DNA of 64,000 nucleotides from a candidate division LCP-89 bacterium B3_LCP (GTDB lineage Bacteria; Electryoneota; B3-LCP): NCBI GenBank assembly GCA_005223185.1, contig NJBN01000003.1, positions 368,659 to 432,658 of the forward strand, read 5' to 3'. Shown piece by piece: positions 25,728 to 33,538 of this stretch (position 1 is its first letter; each line of letters starts with the position of its first letter). The notes under the pieces were generated by a model. It saw only the letters and a program-made list of their open reading frames with translations, ran no database searches and was not told where the DNA came from. The position numbers and the translations under genes were made by a program.

Positions 25728-27651
25728 CGATCTTTGCGGTTTTTTCTGCTTTTGGAATAATCGGCTTCTCCCCGGATTTACTAAAAAATTCTGATGCCTG
25801 CCTGGCAATATTTTCAGCATCCAAGCCGACGTTTTTTAATAGAATCGAACGACTGCCCTGTTCGATGAATTCATCTTTTATCCCCAGCCGCTTCACCATC
25901 GGCGCAGAAGCCTCCATTTTCTCGAAAGCCTCCATCACGGCAGAGCCAAATCCACCCGCTAAAATTCCTTCTTCAACCGTAATTACACGGTCAAATTGTA
26001 CACTTATCTGTTTTAAAAGATCAAGATCAAGCGGTTTTAATGAACGCATGTTGATCACGCTTAAAGGAATTCCCTTTTCGTCCAGCATCTGGGCTGCCTG
26101 CATAGCTTCCCAGAAAATCGGACCGAGCGTTAGAATCGCTCCGCTGTTTCCCGTTCTGGCAACTTCGGCTTTACCGACTGGCAAAGGCTGTAATTCCTGA
26201 TCCAGCACGCAACCTACGCCCGCGCCGCGTGGGTAGCGTACCGCAATGGGCCCCTGTTTCCATTCGATAGCTGTGGCAATCATGTGCTGGAATTCATTTT
26301 CATCGCGAGGCACAAGCACGGTCAGATTAGGGATATTTCTCAGGTAAGAAAGATCGAAACAGCCGTGATGCGTGGGACCGTCTTCTCCCACCAGTCCGGC
26401 TCTGTCCAAGGCGAAAATAACAGGGATATTCTGCAGGGCAACGTCGTGAATTATCTGATCATAAGCCCTTTGCAGGAAGGTGGAATAAATGGCAACTACC
26501 GGTCGTAATCCCTGTACTGCTAAACCGGAAGCGAAGGTAACTGCATGACTTTCCGCGATGCCTACGTCGAAGAAACGATCCGGATACAGTTTACTGAATT
26601 CCGTCAATCCGGTGCCGTCAGTCATGGCTGCGGTAATGGCTATGACGTCTTTGCGCTCTTTTGCTATCGATACCAGAGTTTTTCCGAATATGGAAGTATA
26701 GGAAGGGTTTTTGGATTTTCCGTTAGCTTGACCGGTGGTTTTCGAGAATGATCCAACGCCATGGAAATGCGTGGCGTCATTTTCGGCAGGCTGGTAACCT
26801 TTCCCCTTTTTGGTCAAGACGTGAATTAATATGGGACCTGGTAATTCCTTAACTTTCTGGAAAATGTTCACCAGGTCGTCTATCTTATGCCCATCCAGTG
26901 GTCCAATGTAACGGAAGCCCAGTTGTTCGAAGAACATACCCGGCGCTAACATCGCTTTTATGGAATTTTCCAGTCTGCCCCAGGAACGAGCTATGCGGTC
27001 ACCCTGAGGGATACGGTTGGCAAATTCCAGAAGATCCCGCTTTATTTTATTCAAATGTGGGTTGGTTATCAACAGCGCCAGGTATTTGGAGAGAGCCCCC
27101 ACATTAGGCGAGATCGACATGGTGTTGTCGTTCAATACCACGATGAAGTTGCGTTTTGAAGCTCCGGCGTTGTTCAGACCTTCGAATGCTAAACCACCGG
27201 TCATGGATCCATCGCCGATGACTGATATGACGTTGTATTTTTCACCTGTTAAGTCGCGGGCGCAGACCATTCCATATCCAGCGGATATAGAGGTCGATGC
27301 GTGACCGGTGCCAAAGGCATCGTGGGGGCTTTCTTTGGGATTGGGGAAGCCTGAAATACCTTGATATTGCCTGTTTTTAGGGAATTCTTCTCTGCGTCCG
27401 GTGAGGATTTTATGAGCATAAGCCTGATGCCCCACATCCCAGATGATTTTATCTCGCGGGGTGTCGAAGATATAATGCAGAGCGATAGTCAAATCCACAG
27501 CGCCTAAGCTGGGCGCTAAATGACCACCGGTAACACTGACGTGGTTGATGATATATTCCCTGAGTTCCTGTGCTAAGCCGGGAAGGTCAATCAGTGACAC
27601 TTTCTTCAAATCATCAGGCGAATTTATCTTTGATAGACGCAAATTAAACAC
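25645..27651 (-). CDS. dxs: 1-deoxy-D-xylulose-5-phosphate synthase
   Basis: A 668-residue thiamine-diphosphate enzyme. It makes deoxyxylulose phosphate, the entry to the MEP isoprenoid pathway and a precursor of thiamine and pyridoxal phosphate. The ThDP motif 'GDGSMTGGLAFEGLNNAG' begins at ~150. The transketolase central and C-terminal domains are clear ('FDVGIAESHAVTFASGLA', 'DRAGLVGEDGPTHHG', 'AVRYPRGAGVG'). The likely start is GTG at 27651, since a stop lies two codons upstream. About 40 residues at the C-terminus ('KPIIPKAEKTAKIDD' onward) extend past the usual end and overlap nadK. Confidence 0.95.
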   Translation of the reverse strand: MFNLRLSKINSPDDLKKVSLIDLPGLAQELREYIINHVSVTGGHLAPSLGAVDLTIALHYIFDTPRDKIIWDVGHQAYAHKILTGRREEFPKNRQYQGISGFPNPKESPHDAFGTGHASTSISAGYGMVCARDLTGEKYNVISVIGDGSMTGGLAFEGLNNAGASKRNFIVVLNDNTMSISPNVGALSKYLALLITNPHLNKIKRDLLEFANRIPQGDRIARSWGRLENSIKAMLAPGMFFEQLGFRYIGPLDGHKIDDLVNIFQKVKELPGPILIHVLTKKGKGYQPAENDATHFHGVGSFSKTTGQANGKSKNPSYTSIFGKTLVSIAKERKDVIAITAAMTDGTGLTEFSKLYPDRFFDVGIAESHAVTFASGLAVQGLRPVVAIYSTFLQRAYDQIIHDVALQNIPVIFALDRAGLVGEDGPTHHGCFDLSYLRNIPNLTVLVPRDENEFQHMIATAIEWKQGPIAVRYPRGAGVGCVLDQELQPLPVGKAEVARTGNSGAILTLGPIFWEAMQAAQMLDEKGIPLSVINMRSLKPLDLDLLKQISVQFDRVITVEEGILAGGFGSAVMEAFEKMEASAPMVKRLGIKDEFIEQGSRSILLKNVGLDAENIARQASEFFSKSGEKPIIPKAEKTAKIDDIRDHSQHTDTQDMGRSSRLPGVAQK

Positions 27652-27673
27652 CTGTCATTACATACAGTTCTTA

Positions 27674-27874
27674 TCAGGATTCATCCGGAGCAGCCAATGT
27701 TTTTAATTTCTGTTCGACGACTTCGAGTTTCTTCGATCCAAGGTCGATCAATTCTTTTCCTTCCTCGAAGAGAGATAGAGCCTCGTCCAAGGAAGGGTTG
27801 CTCTCCTCTAATAGGCTGACTATCTCCTCAAGACGCTCAAGCGCTTTCTCGAAACTTAAGGTTTTATCTTTCAT
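27674..27874 (-). CDS. xseB: Exodeoxyribonuclease VII small subunit
   Basis: A 66-residue XseB, nearly all helical: 'SFEKALERLEEIVSLLEES', 'LDEALSLFEEGKEL' and 'LEVVEQKLKTL'. It binds XseA in exonuclease VII, which degrades single-stranded DNA. I chose the ATG at 27874 (MKDKTLSFEKAL) because homologues start there; it is 17 bp after the xseA stop. An in-frame start 33 bp upstream would overlap xseA and add non-family residues. Confidence 0.92.
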   Translation of the reverse strand: MKDKTLSFEKALERLEEIVSLLEESNPSLDEALSLFEEGKELIDLGSKKLEVVEQKLKTLAAPDES

Positions 27875-27891
27875 GATAAATACCCACCGGA

Positions 27892-29097
27892 TTACTCGGG
27901 ATGGCAATCTTTAATTACCGCGGCAGCAGCCCCTTTTGAGAAGGCAATGTCAATTAGATCATCTCTATTGAGTTGATCTGAACTGATTACTGGACGCTTT
28001 TCTCCTGAACGTCTCACTACCGCATAGCCGCGAGTCAAGACAGCTTCAGGATCCAGAGATTGCAGTTTGGCGCCGCATCGGTCGAATTGGTGGTGCCGCT
28101 TTTGTAGAAAAGTAAATCCTGCAGTTGTCAAGCGCTGATCCAGCATATCCAACCTCTGGGTTTCTCCTCGCCAGATGGCTGTAGTGCGTTCTTTGAAAAT
28201 TACGCTGGTGTATTCCTTCAGCCGTGTGCGCGCATCGACGACTCTATTTCTTAGAACGCGGTGTATCCTTTCGCTTGATTCGTGCAAACGCTTTGCTATT
28301 TCTGCTCCATCCGGAAGACACATTTCCGCCGCTGCAGAAGGTGTGGGCGCGCGCATATCGGCAGCTAAATCAGCTAAGGTGACATCAACTTCGTGCCCCA
28401 CAGCACTGACGATAGGAGTATTACATTCTGCAATAGCACGAACGACCTTCTCTTCGTTAAATGCCCAGAGGTCTTCAGGACTACCGCCACCTCTGCCCAC
28501 AATTATCACCTGGGGCCAGTTGCTCTTGTCAAGCGTCTCTATAGCTGCCGCAATTTCACCAGCGGCAGCAGAACCTTGCACAGCAGCGCCAATCAGCCGG
28601 AATTCCACCCAGGGCGCTCGGTTTTCCGCGACCTTCAGGATGTCTCTAAGAGCAGCGCCATCAGGACTGGTTACCAGCCCTACGCGTTCGGGCATACCGG
28701 GAATAGGGATTTTCCGTTCCAGGGCGAAATAGCCTTGAGCTTCCAGCCTCTTTTTCAGCGCTTCGAAAGCCAGCGCCAGTTCACCGATGCCTGCAGGACG
28801 AATTTCGTAGCAATCGAACTGATAGCGTCCGCCACGTTCGTAAACGGTGATTTTACCCTGAGCTAATATCCGCTGTCCGACTTCCGGCGAGAACGTTAGT
28901 TCCTGGCTTCTGCCTCGCCAGAGCACACAGGAAAGCTGACTGCGATCATCGCTCAGGGTGAAGTACGTATGGCCTGAACGATGTCTGGTAAATCCTGAAA
29001 TTTCCCCCAATATCCACAGTGGGGGGATAGAACCTTCCAGTACAGTTTTTACCCGGTGTGTCGCTTCACTGACGGATAAAGGAGGCTGATCACTCAT
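27892..29097 (-). CDS. xseA: Exodeoxyribonuclease VII large subunit
   Basis: A 401-residue catalytic subunit. An N-terminal OB fold (~15-100, 'LWILGEISGFTRHRSGH') is followed by the Xse catalytic core with 'GRGGGSPEDLWAFNEE', 'VSAVGHEVDVTLADLAADM' and 'APTPSAAAE', then a helical region and the C-terminal 'LTRGYAVVR'. I chose the ATG at 29097, which overlaps the DUF2905 stop as ATGA; a GTG four codons earlier is possible. It is somewhat shorter than E. coli XseA (456 residues), as in many FCB bacteria. Confidence 0.93.
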   Translation of the reverse strand: MSDQPPLSVSEATHRVKTVLEGSIPPLWILGEISGFTRHRSGHTYFTLSDDRSQLSCVLWRGRSQELTFSPEVGQRILAQGKITVYERGGRYQFDCYEIRPAGIGELALAFEALKKRLEAQGYFALERKIPIPGMPERVGLVTSPDGAALRDILKVAENRAPWVEFRLIGAAVQGSAAAGEIAAAIETLDKSNWPQVIIVGRGGGSPEDLWAFNEEKVVRAIAECNTPIVSAVGHEVDVTLADLAADMRAPTPSAAAEMCLPDGAEIAKRLHESSERIHRVLRNRVVDARTRLKEYTSVIFKERTTAIWRGETQRLDMLDQRLTTAGFTFLQKRHHQFDRCGAKLQSLDPEAVLTRGYAVVRRSGEKRPVISSDQLNRDDLIDIAFSKGAAAAVIKDCHPE

Positions 29098-29318
29098 CTT
29101 TTTCCCCACAGGCTGAACAACAGCGTCAGGATGATACTAACGAGTAAACAGATACCCAGGGGAAAATACACGGTAACCGGTCCCTTCCGCCAGAGAAAGT
29201 TGCCGGGGATCTTCTCAAAAATTGGAAACCGGGGTGCAATATAGAAGATCACCCCGATAGCTATGATGAGAATACCCAGAATTATCAGGGTTTTACCCAC
29301 CGATTGAAACGGCAGCAT
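29094..29318 (-). CDS. DUF2905-family small membrane protein
   Basis: A 74-residue protein with two predicted membrane helices (about 9-27 and 50-68) separated by the family loop 'FPIFEKIPGNFLWRKGPVTVYFPLG'-like segment, of which 'KIPGNF' and 'VYFPLG' are the most conserved parts. The family is widespread and has no known function. It is coupled to xseA by a 4-bp overlap. Confidence 0.85.
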   Translation of the reverse strand: MLPFQSVGKTLIILGILIIAIGVIFYIAPRFPIFEKIPGNFLWRKGPVTVYFPLGICLLVSIILTLLFSLWGKR

Positions 29319-29339
29319 AATACCCCTGTGTCGTCTAAC

Positions 29340-29858
29340 TTAGTTTATTTCAGACAATGAAATGATTTGAGCGTCGAAACTGCTTCCGTTTACTTCGATC
29401 CAACCGAAAGTAGGAAAAGGACCGCGCGGTGAAGTGGGGCTTCCTGGATTGAACAACATCGTCTGATCACGCCAGCTTTTATGCGCTCTGTGGGAATGAC
29501 CGAAGACGATTATGTCCGGTATATTTCCTTCCCATTTCCGGAAAACGCGATCTTCTAACCCTTTGGAAGCGCCCCAGCCATGAATGATTCCTATGCGGAT
29601 CCCTTCACAGGTGATAATGGTCTGTTCCGGTAGATCGTCGCGAAGCAGAGGCGCGTCCATGTTCCCGCAAACGGACGTGAGATTGCCTTTTTCCTCTAAC
29701 GCAAAATAGAAACCAATTCCGGTATGATCGCCTGCGTGCACGATGAAGTCTGCTTTAAGCAGGTAATCCTCGAGCATCTCCAGCAGGTCAGGATCAGCCA
29801 CGGAGCGATCTCCACCTTGGATAAGGTGCGTATCAGATAAAACCAGGATGCGGGTCAT
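29340..29858 (-). CDS. YfcE/MJ0936-type metallophosphoesterase
   Basis: A 172-residue calcineurin-like phosphodiesterase. Metal-binding motifs appear in order: 'DTHL' (9-12), 'HAGD' (~41-44), 'GNMD' (~65-68), 'HGWG' (~94-97) and 'GHSHRAHK' (~119-126). Family members hydrolyse phosphodiesters such as bis-pNPP in vitro; the natural substrate is usually unknown. The motif 'NPGSPTSPR' near 137 is the family's C-terminal signature. It lies in the operon between the 30-residue basic protein gene and DUF2905. Confidence 0.9.
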   Translation of the reverse strand: MTRILVLSDTHLIQGGDRSVADPDLLEMLEDYLLKADFIVHAGDHTGIGFYFALEEKGNLTSVCGNMDAPLLRDDLPEQTIITCEGIRIGIIHGWGASKGLEDRVFRKWEGNIPDIIVFGHSHRAHKSWRDQTMLFNPGSPTSPRGPFPTFGWIEVNGSSFDAQIISLSEIN

Positions 29859-29879
29859 AACCGCGATAAAGACGCCTAA

Positions 29880-29972
29880 TTACTTCTTTTTCTTGTGTCT
29901 GTTCTTACGAAGTCGTTTTTTTCTCTTATGCGTGGACATTTTGGCCCGTTTGCGCTTCTTGCCGCAAGGCAA
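29880..29972 (-). CDS. 30-residue Lys/Arg-rich protein (AURKAIP1/COX24-like)
   Basis: A short gene with TTG start at 29972, GGAGG seven bases upstream, and stop at 29880. The product is MPCGKKRKRAKMSTHKRKKR followed by LRKNRHKKKK; two-thirds of residues are Lys, Arg or His. It closely resembles the tiny basic proteins annotated as AURKAIP1/COX24-domain proteins in Bacteroidota, whose relatives in mitochondria and actinobacteria are small ribosomal subunit components. It lies 44 bp downstream of HU and 21 bp before the phosphodiesterase gene. An internal ATG (codon 12) exists, but the ribosome-binding site and family resemblance favour the TTG. Confidence 0.75.
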   Translation of the reverse strand: MPCGKKRKRAKMSTHKRKKRLRKNRHKKKK

Positions 29973-30016
29973 AGTTCTACCTCCGATGTGTGATTTGTCC
30001 GCCTAATTGGCGCAGT

Positions 30017-30295
30017 TTATTTTTTCAATAAGTCGTCTTTCCAGTCAGGGGATGCGCGGAAGACCGGAACTTTCTTTCGTGGTACGTCAATTAATTTTCT
30101 CGATCTTGGGTGTTGTGCTTTACGCGCTTCTCGCGTGACAGCTTTAAATGTGCCAAAACCGCGTAAATTAACGCTTTTACCCGCCGCTACCTGGTTGGTA
30201 ATGATATTTACCATCTTATCGACAGCAGCCCGGGCTTCAATTTGAGTTAAACCAGTGCGGCTGGCAACTTCACGAACCAGATCACTTTTATTCAT
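30017..30295 (-). CDS. HU-family DNA-binding protein
   Basis: A 92-residue nucleoid protein. The HU/IHF fold is clear: 'MNKSDLVREVASRTGLTQIEARAAVDKMVNII'-type helices (quoted in part: 'KSDLVREVA', 'EARAAVDKM'), then 'VNLRGFGTF' and the DNA-intercalating arm around 'RKAQHPRSRKLIDVPRKK', in which the usual 'GRNP' is 'AQHP'. It bends and compacts DNA. A perfect GC hairpin (30325-30339) lies in its upstream region. It is probably cotranscribed with sppA, whose stop is 93 bp upstream. Confidence 0.95.
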   Translation of the reverse strand: MNKSDLVREVASRTGLTQIEARAAVDKMVNIITNQVAAGKSVNLRGFGTFKAVTREARKAQHPRSRKLIDVPRKKVPVFRASPDWKDDLLKK

Positions 30296-30324
30296 GGTTC
30301 ACCTCACAAGTTAATCAATGATTT

Positions 30325-30339
30325 CCCCGCATAGCGGGG
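30325..30339. other. GC hairpin in the HU leader
   Basis: CCCCGC-ATA-GCGGGG, a perfect 6-bp stem with a 3-nt loop, between sppA and HU. It is not followed by T residues in the direction of transcription, so it is not a terminator. It could protect a processed HU message or be a small regulatory element. Confidence 0.4.
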
Positions 30340-30388
30340 TTTACTCGACTAAATAGGTGTTATTAGTTGAGGTTATATCCGAATTCCT

Positions 30389-31291
30389 TTATGGAAAACC
30401 GGTGACCATTTCATATTTCAGGGGCATGGTCAACCCGAATTTATAAGTCAAGATTTTCATCAAATCGCCGAACAGAAGGTCATATAGCGTCAGTCCTTTC
30501 TCTTTTGCCAAATCGACAACGTCTGGCGTTCCGGAAATGCCTCCCAATTCTGCTGCAAGGTCAATTGCATCGTGGTATGTGCCAAGCATATCGATTAAAT
30601 TGGATTCCTTAGCCTGGCGACCGGTGTAAACTCTCCCATCCGCTAAAAGTTCCACCTCACTTAGGTCCATTCCTCTCTCTGCAGCGACTGTTTCTATGAA
30701 TTGTTGATAGCTGTCGTCAATCAATGCCTGCAGATATTGACGCTCAGCTTTATCCATGGAACGCAGCGGGGAACCGGTATCTTTAAATCTGCCGCTCTTT
30801 AATACTTCGTGACTTAAGCCTATCTTTTCAAATAACTCGTAATATTGCGGGAAACTGAAGATTACACCAATGGAACCGGTAATGGTTCCGGGATTCGCCA
30901 TTATGGTATCGACGCCCATAGCGATGTAATAACCACCGGAAGCGGCGATATTGCCCATAGAAGCGATAATGGGGATTTCCGTTTCATCACGCAGATCAGC
31001 GACTCGCTGGTAGATCTCCTGAGAGGCAGCTACACTGCCTCCGGGCGTTTCCAGACGGATGATCAAAGCTTTAACGCCTGAGCTTTCTTCGGCGCGGTCC
31101 AATTGATCCAGGATAGGTTCAGGATCGTAAATACCGCCCAATACGCGTATCAGACCTATCTTTTCTCCACTGACCAGGCTTACATCTTTGAAAGTATCAT
31201 CGGCAGTGAAAGTACCGAAGATCAGGTAGAGGGCTACGAAGAAGAAGACCAGGAAAAACAGGAGGACAAAAATGTCTTTACGACGACTCAA
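30389..31291 (-). CDS. sppA: Signal peptide peptidase SppA (short type)
   Basis: A 300-residue membrane-anchored serine protease with one N-terminal membrane helix (~8-26). The Ser-Lys dyad is expected at Ser118 ('NIAASGGYY') and Lys170 ('SGRFKDTGSP'). Other family blocks are 'IRLETPGGSVAASQEIY' and 'TITGSIGVI'. It degrades cleaved signal peptides in the membrane. It is the short form and not the 67-kDa E. coli type. It starts 15 bp after the lytic transglycosylase stop. Confidence 0.93.
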   Translation of the reverse strand: MSRRKDIFVLLFFLVFFFVALYLIFGTFTADDTFKDVSLVSGEKIGLIRVLGGIYDPEPILDQLDRAEESSGVKALIIRLETPGGSVAASQEIYQRVADLRDETEIPIIASMGNIAASGGYYIAMGVDTIMANPGTITGSIGVIFSFPQYYELFEKIGLSHEVLKSGRFKDTGSPLRSMDKAERQYLQALIDDSYQQFIETVAAERGMDLSEVELLADGRVYTGRQAKESNLIDMLGTYHDAIDLAAELGGISGTPDVVDLAKEKGLTLYDLLFGDLMKILTYKFGLTMPLKYEMVTGFP

Positions 31292-31306
31292 AAAACCTCC
31301 GGCGGG

Positions 31307-33223
31307 TTATGGTTCGAGTTTTAATTGAGTTCCGGGTCTCAAACGTCTGGCAGACCTAATGCTGTTCCATTTCTTCAGGTCGCCAATGGAAACGTCGTAC
31401 AATCTACTGATATCCCACAAAGTATCGCCTGACTGGATGATGTGAACGTGAGGTTTGGTCTGCAGGGATTTGGGCGGCATGGGACCGACGGCAGTGAATT
31501 CTGGTGTTTCCTCGGGCTGTTGTGGTGATTTCGTCCATATTACCAGCTTCTGACCGGGGTAAATAAACCGTTTACCCCACAGGTTGTTCCAATTGCGGAT
31601 ACTGGCTATACCGACGTTAAATCTATCGGCAATGACAGATAGGTTATCGTTTTTACGAACACGATATATGGTACGCACTTTTCCGTCGGCAGAGGTGATC
31701 TGCAGCGGCTGCGGAGCGCCCACTTTCGGTTCACGAACGTGGGTTACACTGCCGTTGCCCACCGGTATCATGAGGTAACGCCCGGCGCGAATTCTGTGAG
31801 CAGATCTCAGATTGTTAGCGGGTATTTCCATGATAGCGCGCATGCTCACGCCGTATTTGCGGGCTATCGTGGAGAGCGCTTCCCCCCTGCGGATTCTATG
31901 CCGTATCCATTCTGAACGTTCGAGTCGGGGCGCCTGGGCTATCTGTTCTTCAAAGCCATCGGGAGTTCCCGAGGGAACTTTCAAGGCGAAATTTTTCGCG
32001 CTGGGTGGAGTGCAATCCCGCTTGATGGCCGGGTTTAGTCTCTTTATTTCGCTTACAGTAGTTTGGGCTGTTTTTGCTATCTCTTTTGTGCTGATGCAGC
32101 CTTCAATATGGACAGTTTTGTAGTCCTCTACAGATGGTTTCAGTTCCAGTTCAGCAAAATCATATTTTTCGGGATTCTGACAGATAATCCGAGCAGCCAG
32201 GTAGGAAGGCACATAATTGCGGGTCTGCCGGGGCAGGTGTCTCCTGATACCCCAGTAGTCTTTTTTGCCGCTTTTACGCATGGCGCGATGAACTCGACCT
32301 TCTCCGCTGTTGTAAGCAGCGAAAGCTAAGTACCAGTCGCCGAACTCGTCGTACAACTTCCTGAGGTATCTGCACGCTGCCTCTGTGGATTTCTCCGGGT
32401 CGCGTCTCTCGTCATACCAGTAGCCGACTTCGAGATCGTAGATGCGCGCGGTGGATGAGATAAACTGCCAGGGTCCTGATGCGTGCGCTCTGGAATAGGC
32501 ACGGGTACTGAAGCCGCTCTCTATCATGGACAGATAGACCAATTCTTCCGGCATGCCTTCTTGTTTCAGCAGGTTTGTATAATAGGGAATCGCTTTTTCT
32601 CCACGGCTTAGCCACTTGGAAAAAACTTTGCGCCCCTTGGTCTGATAGAACTTTAATACTCTATTGACATATTTATTTGTGACCAAAGGGACGTCAGGAT
32701 AAAGCTGGATGAATTGGGAGGTATCGTCAGTTGCCGCATTTGTGGGCAGCACTAAGTTGATGAGATCTCCCGGAGCAGCGATCGAATCACCCAGAAATTC
32801 AGAGAGGCTGATGTACACGGTTGACGGTGAGCTTTCTGCTGGAAGTTCGGGGAGTTGTTTTAAGAACTCTGCGTAATCTTCAACTAACTGCCAGCGGAGC
32901 CACTCCAGGTCTTCCTGCGCGATGGTCAAACTGTCCGGTTGCAGCGCTGTGATGGTGATTATGGAGCGTTCAAACAAGTCTTGAGCAGATTTATCACTGC
33001 CGACTTCAGCGCTATCCAGAGCATCCTGGTAAAGCCCTAAAGCTTCATCCAACTGCTCATCGGGTGTGGGATACATCCCGGCATTGGAATTCTGTTCGAC
33101 TGAGATCGTGTCCGATGAAGCCAATCCAGTTTCTGATTCAGCCGCAGGACGCAGAGAGAAGTTATTACCACCTGAGCATCCCAGGAGAAAGAAGCACACT
33201 ATCAAAATCGGCAGTCTTTTCAT
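31307..33223 (-). CDS. MltD-like lytic murein transglycosylase with three LysM domains
   Basis: A 638-residue lipoprotein. The lipobox 'FLLGC' places the lipidated Cys at 16. A helical N-terminal region precedes an SLT domain (~215-350) with catalytic Glu235 in 'LSMIESGF' and 'ASGPWQFI', 'AFAAYNSGEGRV'. Three LysM repeats follow at ~440-485, ~518-563 and ~593-637 ('HIIQSGDTLWDISRLYDVS' is the last). It cleaves peptidoglycan to anhydromuropeptides, and LysM holds it on the glycan. It is the first gene of the long minus-strand operon and has its own promoter match upstream. Confidence 0.93.
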   Translation of the reverse strand: MKRLPILIVCFFLLGCSGGNNFSLRPAAESETGLASSDTISVEQNSNAGMYPTPDEQLDEALGLYQDALDSAEVGSDKSAQDLFERSIITITALQPDSLTIAQEDLEWLRWQLVEDYAEFLKQLPELPAESSPSTVYISLSEFLGDSIAAPGDLINLVLPTNAATDDTSQFIQLYPDVPLVTNKYVNRVLKFYQTKGRKVFSKWLSRGEKAIPYYTNLLKQEGMPEELVYLSMIESGFSTRAYSRAHASGPWQFISSTARIYDLEVGYWYDERRDPEKSTEAACRYLRKLYDEFGDWYLAFAAYNSGEGRVHRAMRKSGKKDYWGIRRHLPRQTRNYVPSYLAARIICQNPEKYDFAELELKPSVEDYKTVHIEGCISTKEIAKTAQTTVSEIKRLNPAIKRDCTPPSAKNFALKVPSGTPDGFEEQIAQAPRLERSEWIRHRIRRGEALSTIARKYGVSMRAIMEIPANNLRSAHRIRAGRYLMIPVGNGSVTHVREPKVGAPQPLQITSADGKVRTIYRVRKNDNLSVIADRFNVGIASIRNWNNLWGKRFIYPGQKLVIWTKSPQQPEETPEFTAVGPMPPKSLQTKPHVHIIQSGDTLWDISRLYDVSIGDLKKWNSIRSARRLRPGTQLKLEP

Positions 33224-33254
33224 CGTTTCCTTTTAAGTGAATTAAGAGTAATTG

Positions 33255-33285
33255 ACAAGATAGTAAAATCATCTGAAATTTGCAA
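33255..33285 (-). promoter_or_regulatory. Promoter of the mltD-sppA-HU-...-LD-carboxypeptidase run
   Basis: TTG (33285-33283), 20 bp, TATCTTGT (33262-33255) on the minus strand, about 32 bp before the ATG. Confidence 0.6.
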
Positions 33286-33474
33286 GATAAATCCTCACCT
33301 TTGTTTCGTCGAAAGCGAATAAACAATGATATGAGCTTTTTTTGTTAACACGTGTAATTGCAATAATCGTGACATTCGTTAGAGCAAGGTTAGGTAAGTG
33401 TGAGATTTAGTTCGTAGTGCAAATCAAGCGTATCTGAAGATCGGTTCTCTTCATGTAAACGGACTGTAGATTGC

Positions 33475-33505
33475 TTGCAATTATCGCAGGAATTTGCTAC
33501 CTTTT
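33475..33505 (+). promoter_or_regulatory. Promoter of the EPCPC lipoprotein gene
   Basis: TTG (33475-33477), 20 bp, TACCTTTT (33498-33505). It lies about 33 bp before the chosen ATG. It overlaps a longer in-frame TTG start, which argues against that start. Confidence 0.6.
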
Positions 33506-33538
33506 GGCTTTAGGAACATTTCAAAATCATATAGGTCT

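Larger units (their letters stand above)
33224..33538. other. Divergent intergenic region
   Basis: About 315 bp between the divergent transglycosylase and lipoprotein genes. Both ends carry a promoter match (33255-33285 minus; 33475-33505 plus). I see nothing further in the middle apart from an isolated ACACGTGT octamer. Confidence 0.5.

Noticed and set aside
28175-28732. Plus-strand open frame of 185 codons opposite xseA
   Set aside because: It is a shadow of the conserved xseA frame; the Ala/Ser/Thr-rich composition follows from the codon pattern of xseA.
33494-33538. Upstream TTG start that would lengthen the EPCPC lipoprotein by 15 residues
   Set aside because: It lies inside the promoter's -7 region, and the ATG at 33539 leads directly into a normal lipoprotein signal peptide.
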